Below, in pieces: positions 59,283 through 64,000 of a DNA stretch of 64,000 nt (the stretch's first letter is position 1; the number at the start of each line of letters is the position of its first letter). The position numbers and the translations under genes were made by a program. Origin of the DNA: Sphingobium fontiphilum (lineage in GTDB: Bacteria; Pseudomonadota; Alphaproteobacteria; Sphingomonadales; Sphingomonadaceae); the NCBI RefSeq assembly GCF_014196635.1, contig NZ_JACIEB010000008.1, positions 1-64,000 of the forward strand. Reading direction: 5' to 3'. The notes under the pieces are model-generated. The model was not told the origin of the DNA, made no database searches, and saw nothing but the letters and a program-made list of their open reading frames with translations.

Positions 59283-59311
59283 CCTATAGCGACGCCCCCC
59301 TTCATGGTCAA
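59283..59311 (-). promoter_or_regulatory. Sigma70-type promoter of the str operon
   Basis: On the minus strand TTGACC (59311-59306), a 17-nt spacer and TATAGG (59288-59283) fit the -35 and -10 boxes. It would start a transcript near 59276 and give a leader of about 190 nt before rpsL. Confidence 0.7.
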
Positions 59312-59355
59312 GGCTGACCGGCGCGTCGAACCCGCGCTGCCGCCTCCCCCGATTT

Positions 59356-59384
59356 TTGACAAATTTTTAACCCTGCCTCGATAG
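59356..59384 (+). promoter_or_regulatory. Possible promoter of the GGDEF-EAL gene
   Basis: TTGACA (59356-59361) is perfect; after 17 nt TCGATA is a poor -10. It faces away from the str promoter about 50 nt off. The gene starts at 59433. Confidence 0.4.
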
Positions 59385-59432
59385 CCTCCCTCCGATTGGC
59401 GTCGACGCGCCGCGCAAATCTGCAGGCGATCG

Positions 59433-61721
59433 GTGACCCGGCTCAACTCCTTGTCTGGCGAATTTTCTAACCCGGCCACCGAAGCGGCCTTCCAGGCCGA
59501 CCGCCTGGACGAGAGCCGGCGCAATGCCCGCGCGCTGTTTGTCGCCGCAACGGTGCTCGACATCCTTTTCCTGCTGTCGGACTGGCGCTTTGCCGGAACC
59601 GACCGGTTCACGATCGTCATCGCGGCGCGCTCGCTCGTCATATTCACGGCGATCAGCAGCTTTGTCGCGCTATCGGGCGTCCGCACCTTCCCCGCGCTCG
59701 TCCGCCTTTGCGCGCTCTGGCAGTTCCTCACGACTATCGGCGCCGCCATCTTGGTCGAATCGCGCAGCGACATTGCGATCTTCGTGCTCGTGCTGCTTCC
59801 GCTGGTATTTTATCTCGTCGTGCCGACCAGCTTTCGCGGCAGCGCGGGCGGCGGCCTTTTGTGCGGCATTGCGCTGCTGGCCGGATATATGGCGCCCGCC
59901 CTCCACTCCCCCACCCTGCCCGGCATGGTGATAGCCATGCTGATCCTGCACAGCGGCATGTGGATCGTGGTGACGCGGTCCAACCGCATACAGCGCAAGG
60001 CGTGGATGTCGGCCAGAGAGGCCGAGGTCAGCCGCGCCGCGCTGGCGCATAGCCGCGACACGCTGGAACGTATGTTCATGGCGGTTCCGCTGCCGCTGCT
60101 GGTCACCCGCGCCGACGGATCGGTCGAACGGATGAATCAGGCGGCGGCCGATGCCTTCTCGGGCGAAAATGGCGCGTCGCTGGAGAATATCGACCAGGCC
60201 TATCTCGACCTTGGCGACAGGGATGCGCTGGTCGGCCAGATCCAGCAACATCGCGCCGTCGACAATTTCGAATGCCTGCTGCGACGCGGCGACGGCATGG
60301 TGCGCGACACGCTGATTTCCTCGCGCCCTATCCAGGTTGACGGTGAAGCCTGCCTCATGTCCTGCGTCGTCGACATCACCGAACGCAAGGAGGCGGAACA
60401 GCGCCTCGCGCGGCTGGCGATGACGGACAGCCTGACGGGCCTCGCCAATCGCGCGCATTTCATCGCCACGGTGGCGCAGGCGACCCACGCCACATGCGAA
60501 GACGCAGGCAAGCTCGCGGTGCTGTTCATCGACCTCGACGAATTCAAGCGGGTGAACGATACGATCGGCCATGATGCGGGCGACGCGCTGTTGTGCGAAA
60601 TCGCCGCGCGCCTGCGGCTGGCGGTGCGGCCGGGCGATCTGGTCGCGCGGATGGGCGGCGATGAATTCGCCATCCTCCTCACCCGCCTGCGCGGCGAGGT
60701 TGACCTCGCGCCGATCATATCGCGCATCAATGCCCAGTTCCACAAACCCATCACCCATGCCGGACGACAGATCGACAGCAGGGTCAGCATCGGCGTCGCG
60801 CTGTTCCCCGACCATGGGCGGGATGCGACCGCACTGGTCAAACATGCCGACATCGCGCTTTATCACGCCAAGAATAACGGCCGTGGCCGCACCAGCATGT
60901 TCGGCCCCAGGCTGCTCGAAGCATGGGAAACGGAAAGCCGGATGCTAGACCGCGCGCGCCAGTTGCTGGCGACGCCCCATCCGCGACCATGGTATCAGCC
61001 CAAGGCCGACCTCCAGACCGGCCGGATCGTCGGGTTCGAGGCGCTGTTCCGTTGCCCCCTGCCCGATGGCGCGGTGCTGATGCCAGGCGACATCGCCGCC
61101 GCCTTCGAACATCCCGAACTCGGCCGCGCCATTACCGACCGAATGCTCACCGGGGTGATCGAAGACTGCCGGAACTGGATCAGGGCGGGGATCGCGGTCG
61201 GCCATGTCGCGCTCAACATCACCGGCGCTGACGTGAATGACGAACATTTCGCCGATCGGCTCTGCCAGCGCCTGGCACAGGCAGGCGTGCCGCCATCGAT
61301 GATCGAACTGGAAGTCACCGAATCGGTGTTCCTGGGGCGTCATGCGGATCGCACGGCCCGCACCCTCCAGCGCCTGTCCGATGCGGGCCTGTCCATCGCG
61401 CTCGACGATTTCGGCACCGGTTACGCCTCGCTATCCCACCTCAAGCAATTTCCGATCGACGTCATCAAGATCGATCGGGGCTTCGTGCGCGATCTGGAAA
61501 CCGACCCCGAAGACGCCGCCATCGTCAGGACGCTGCTCAACCTCGCCTACAGCCTGGGCATCACCACCGTGGCCGAAGGGGTGGAGAATGAGCGCCAGAG
61601 CGCCTATCTGCGCGCGGGCGGGTGCCAGATCGGCCAGGGCTATCATTTCGGCAAGGCCATGCCCGCCGATCAGGCCATCGCCCTGCTCGCCCGCGCAGAT
61701 TCGGGCGAAAAAACAGGCTGA
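59433..61721 (+). CDS. Membrane GGDEF-EAL cyclic-di-GMP protein
   Basis: A 762-residue protein with several N-terminal membrane segments (about 35-190), a PAS-like domain (about 205-320, ITERKEAEQRL at its end), a GGDEF domain (motif at about residue 408, with an RPGD inhibitory site five residues ahead) and an EAL domain (FEALFR at about 536). EAL catalytic elements are kept: LNITGADVND, ELEVTESVF, LDDFGTGYASL (about 658), KIDRGFV and EGVEN. Both synthesis and breakdown of c-di-GMP are possible; which prevails is unknown. It starts with GTG at 59433. Confidence 0.93.
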   Translation: MTRLNSLSGEFSNPATEAAFQADRLDESRRNARALFVAATVLDILFLLSDWRFAGTDRFTIVIAARSLVIFTAISSFVALSGVRTFPALVRLCALWQFLTTIGAAILVESRSDIAIFVLVLLPLVFYLVVPTSFRGSAGGGLLCGIALLAGYMAPALHSPTLPGMVIAMLILHSGMWIVVTRSNRIQRKAWMSAREAEVSRAALAHSRDTLERMFMAVPLPLLVTRADGSVERMNQAAADAFSGENGASLENIDQAYLDLGDRDALVGQIQQHRAVDNFECLLRRGDGMVRDTLISSRPIQVDGEACLMSCVVDITERKEAEQRLARLAMTDSLTGLANRAHFIATVAQATHATCEDAGKLAVLFIDLDEFKRVNDTIGHDAGDALLCEIAARLRLAVRPGDLVARMGGDEFAILLTRLRGEVDLAPIISRINAQFHKPITHAGRQIDSRVSIGVALFPDHGRDATALVKHADIALYHAKNNGRGRTSMFGPRLLEAWETESRMLDRARQLLATPHPRPWYQPKADLQTGRIVGFEALFRCPLPDGAVLMPGDIAAAFEHPELGRAITDRMLTGVIEDCRNWIRAGIAVGHVALNITGADVNDEHFADRLCQRLAQAGVPPSMIELEVTESVFLGRHADRTARTLQRLSDAGLSIALDDFGTGYASLSHLKQFPIDVIKIDRGFVRDLETDPEDAAIVRTLLNLAYSLGITTVAEGVENERQSAYLRAGGCQIGQGYHFGKAMPADQAIALLARADSGEKTG

Positions 61722-61871
61722 AAATTGCATTCGGTCGGGAACCGCTCAGCTTCGCCTTCGTTTCACCCCGGTCAAGGCTCGACTCGTCACGACTCCGCCC
61801 ACTAAAATTGGTGCGGAGCCGAAACCTTTGCTACGCGCCCGAATCGTCGAATAAATATAGCGGGTCGGCGG

Positions 61872-63068
61872 GTGCATCATAACAAAATATCGCGGATAGC
61901 CGCGCTCAAGGCGCGAATATCAGCCTTGTTCCCGGATCGGGAAATCTTCCTGCGTTCCGGCGGGCGGGTGCGTTTTGTGCGGATCAGCCGCCGGGCGCAG
62001 ATCATCGGCGCAGGCTGCGCTTCGGCGCTGGTGCTGGGCTGGGGCGCGCTGACCCTGGGCATGATCGCCGACAGCGCAGGCGTGGCGCGCGACCGCGCCG
62101 CCCTCACCCAACAAGGTCAGGCCGTCGCCAGCAAGGCCAAGGCCGTGAACGCCTACCGCCAGTCGGTCGACGAACTGGCCGACGACCTTGAAGCGCGCCA
62201 GGACTTCATGGAAGACATCTACCGCAGCCATTTCGGCGCCGACGCCGACAAGGGCAAGGACGCGGTTGTCGGTCAGGACGATCGGAAGAAGGCGGAACCG
62301 GCGAAGAAAGCCGCCACATTGTCGGCCCGCATCAGCGAAGCGCCGGGCGCAGCGCCGCTGCTGCGGATCGAGCAGCGCCAGCACCGGTTCGCCGCGCTGC
62401 TGACCGACGCCGTCCGCCGCCGCGCCGACAAGGCCGCCGCCGCCATCCGCAGTTTTGGCCTCAACCCCGACGCGCTCGCCCGCAACGCCGCGCGGGCGCA
62501 GGGCGGCCCCTTCGTGCCGTGGAAGGGCGACCGTGACGCGCTGACCGAAGATCTCAGGGCGCTGGCCGTCGCGCTCGACCGGATGGAGTTCCTTGAACGC
62601 ACGCTCGTCGCCATCCCGTCGGGCCAGCCGACCGCCGCGCCGATGCTGACCAGTTCCTACGGCTATCGCCGCGATCCGTTCAACGGCCGCCCCGCCTTCC
62701 ACGCCGGCCTCGATTTTCCCGGCCGCTATGGCCAGCCCATCCTTTCGGCCGCACGCGGCCGGGTCAGCTATGTCGGCCAGCGTCAGGGCTATGGCAATGT
62801 GGTCGAGGTCGACCATGGCAATGGCCTGATGACCCGTTACGCCCACCTGTCCGGCTTTGGCGCCCGCGTCGGCCAGTCGGTGGCGCGCGGAGACGCAATC
62901 GGCCGCATGGGCTCCACCGGCCGGTCGACCGGCACCCACCTGCATTTCGAAGTTCGCCTGAACGGTCAGGCGATCAACCCCCGCCGCTTTCTGGAGGCCC
63001 GCCAAGATGTTCTCCAAATCCAGCAAACCGCCAAAGCCCGCTTCGCCGATGTCGGCAACCGGGGGTAA
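61872..63068 (+). CDS. M23 (LytM) family peptidoglycan peptidase
   Basis: A 398-residue protein with a short cytoplasmic start, one transmembrane helix (about 38-60, IIGAGCASALVLGWGALTLG), a coiled-coil stretch (about 75-120) and a C-terminal LytM domain from about 260. The zinc ligands appear in FHAGLDF (HxxxD) and THLHFEV (HxH). It should cut or bind peptidoglycan in the periplasm. The start is a GTG. Its 3' end overlaps the bactofilin gene by 62 nt. Confidence 0.92.
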   Translation: MHHNKISRIAALKARISALFPDREIFLRSGGRVRFVRISRRAQIIGAGCASALVLGWGALTLGMIADSAGVARDRAALTQQGQAVASKAKAVNAYRQSVDELADDLEARQDFMEDIYRSHFGADADKGKDAVVGQDDRKKAEPAKKAATLSARISEAPGAAPLLRIEQRQHRFAALLTDAVRRRADKAAAAIRSFGLNPDALARNAARAQGGPFVPWKGDRDALTEDLRALAVALDRMEFLERTLVAIPSGQPTAAPMLTSSYGYRRDPFNGRPAFHAGLDFPGRYGQPILSAARGRVSYVGQRQGYGNVVEVDHGNGLMTRYAHLSGFGARVGQSVARGDAIGRMGSTGRSTGTHLHFEVRLNGQAINPRRFLEARQDVLQIQQTAKARFADVGNRG

Positions 63069-63432
63069 GAACACGCCCTTCTCGCTCATCGGCGGGGATG
63101 TCGTCATCACCGGCAATATCAGCGCGTCGGTCGACCTGCATATCGATGGAAAGGTCGAAGGCGACATTGAATGCGCCGCGCTGGTGCAGGGGCCAGACAG
63201 CACCATTCGCGGCCATGTCACGGCGCGCGCGGCGCGGCTGGCGGGCCTTGTCGACGGGTCGATCACGGCCGAGGAACTGGTGCTGGAAAGCAGCGCGCGC
63301 GTGACCGGCGACGTGCGTTACGAACGCATCACCATCGCTGCGGGCGGTCGCATCGACGGCCATTTCGCCCACCGCGATACTGAAACGACCACCGGCGAGC
63401 TTAAACTGATCGCCAGCGACAAGAGCGCCTGA
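63007..63432 (+). CDS. Bactofilin (polymer-forming cytoskeletal protein)
   Basis: A 141-residue bactofilin: short disordered N-terminus (KPPKPASPMSATGG), then a beta-helix core of repeats such as GNISASVDLHIDGKVEGDIE and VTGDVRYERITIAAGGRIDG, ending in a short tail. Bactofilins form filaments that guide cell wall growth, often with M23 enzymes encoded next to them. The start lies inside the peptidase gene, in another frame, a common arrangement for this pair. Confidence 0.93.
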   Translation: MFSKSSKPPKPASPMSATGGKNTPFSLIGGDVVITGNISASVDLHIDGKVEGDIECAALVQGPDSTIRGHVTARAARLAGLVDGSITAEELVLESSARVTGDVRYERITIAAGGRIDGHFAHRDTETTTGELKLIASDKSA

Positions 63433-63509
63433 CAGCATTCCCCTAACGGCATTTGTCACTGGAGCCGCGCCTGCCCCGCCCCTAATCCGGCGGAAAGGAG
63501 GGCACCGCC

Positions 63510-63623
63510 ATGGAATATCCCGATTACTGGCAGGATGTGCGCCGTTTTCTGATCGGCCTCGCCATTGGCGGCATCGCTATCGGCCTGATGACCCTGTTCA
63601 ACATCGACTGGATCCCGAATTGA
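63510..63623 (+). CDS. Small membrane protein
   Basis: A 37-residue frame, MEYPDYWQDVRRFLIGLAIG at the start, with one transmembrane helix and a short end (NIDWIPN). AAGGAGG precedes the ATG at ideal distance. A real small gene of unknown function, 77 nt after the bactofilin. Confidence 0.7.
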   Translation: MEYPDYWQDVRRFLIGLAIGGIAIGLMTLFNIDWIPN

Positions 63624-63629
63624 GCCGGG

Positions 63630-64000
63630 TCAATTGACCGGCGCGCGCCGCCGGTAACTCAGCGCCTCGGCGACATGGATGCGCGCCACCTGTTCCGCCC
63701 CCGCCAGATCCGCGATGGTGCGCGCCACCCGCAATATTCTCGTATAGCCGCGCGCCGACAATTTCATCGCCACCGCCGCCTGCGCCAGCAGGTCGCGCCC
63801 CGCCGCATCCGGCCCGGCGACCGACTCCAGCCGCTCGCCATCGACTTCCGCATTGGTGCGCGTGGCCGTGCCCGCATAGCGCGCCGTCTGGACCGCGCGC
63901 GCCGACGCCACCCGCGCCGCCACCTCCGCCGATCCTTCCGTCGGGGGCGGCAGCACCAGGTCGGCCGCGCTCACCGCATTGACCTCCACATGCAGGTCGA
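63630..64000 (-). CDS. ComM/YifB family Mg-chelatase-like ATPase, C-terminal part
   Basis: The frame is open to the right window edge, so only the last 123 codons are seen. The visible part starts within DLHVEVNAVSAADLVLPPP, followed by VAAKVAxAR-like AARVASARAVQTARYAG and the C-terminal helix region AMKLSARGYTRILRVARTIADLAGAEQVARIHVAEALSYRRR. These match the Mg_chelatase_C domain of YifB/ComM, a helicase for branch migration in natural transformation. The catalytic P-loop lies outside. Confidence 0.9.
   Translation of the reverse strand, partial: DLHVEVNAVSAADLVLPPPTEGSAEVAARVASARAVQTARYAGTATRTNAEVDGERLESVAGPDAAGRDLLAQAAVAMKLSARGYTRILRVARTIADLAGAEQVARIHVAEALSYRRRAPVN

Overview
The window is GC-rich alphaproteobacterial chromosome, most likely a sphingomonad (Sphingobium/Sphingomonas type). 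This rests on an Entner-Doudoroff operon zwf-edd-glk-eda, the gltD/gltB locus, a DUF2059 protein, a zinc-LID adenylate kinase, RpsL with arginine at position 88, and the order of the large ribosomal protein cluster. The genus is inferred from gene content and protein style, not from a search.

Region 1-3395 is the end of a mobile island. An IS256-like element, cut by the window start, sits inside the second ORF of an IS3-type element. Then come a HigB/HigA-like toxin-antitoxin pair and a P4-type tyrosine integrase. The island ends at a 46-nt duplicate of the 3' half of a tRNA-Gly(GCC), the probable attachment site. Between this and ppc (3396-3763) lies a gene-free stretch with two inverted, covarying palindromic elements.

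Region 3764-21318 is housekeeping DNA: ppc, a small secreted protein, a HerA-like ATPase with a low-molecular-weight tyrosine phosphatase, a secreted amidase with a DUF1801 protein, and a yybP-ykoY (Mn2+) riboswitch before a GDT1/UPF0016 transporter. After these come an NDUFA9-like Rossmann protein, uppP, and nitrogen assimilation genes in the order gltD, DUF2059, gltB. A tRNA-Leu(GAG) follows at 21319, then about 770 nt with no convincing gene.

Region 22200-42018 holds an SGNH-hydrolase-like gene and the tightly overlapping zwf-edd-glk-eda operon. It continues with an SH3-like secreted protein, a 2-hydroxyacid dehydrogenase, an Amt transporter and a family 2 glycosyltransferase. A Tat-exported molybdenum hydroxylase pair lies close to XdhC and MobA-like maturation factors. 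Next are an exported MsrA with a tiny overlapping upstream gene, an aspartate aminotransferase, pabB and a class IV aminotransferase (folate branch), peptide deformylase and an SRPBCC protein.

Region 42056-59088, read leftward, carries the str, S10 and spc ribosomal clusters: rpsL-rpsG-fusA-tuf-rpsJ, then rplC to rpsQ, then rplN to rplO, secY and adk. Several junctions hold strong hairpins. The rpsJ-rplC gap (over 300 nt) looks like a structured RNA leader. The alpha operon (rpsM-rpsK-rpoA-rplQ) does not follow adk here.

Region 59089-64000 begins with a clear sigma70 promoter for the str operon. Reading rightward are a GGDEF-EAL protein, an M23 (LytM) peptidase overlapping a bactofilin, and a 37-residue membrane protein. 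The 3' end of a ComM/YifB-type ATPase enters from the right edge.
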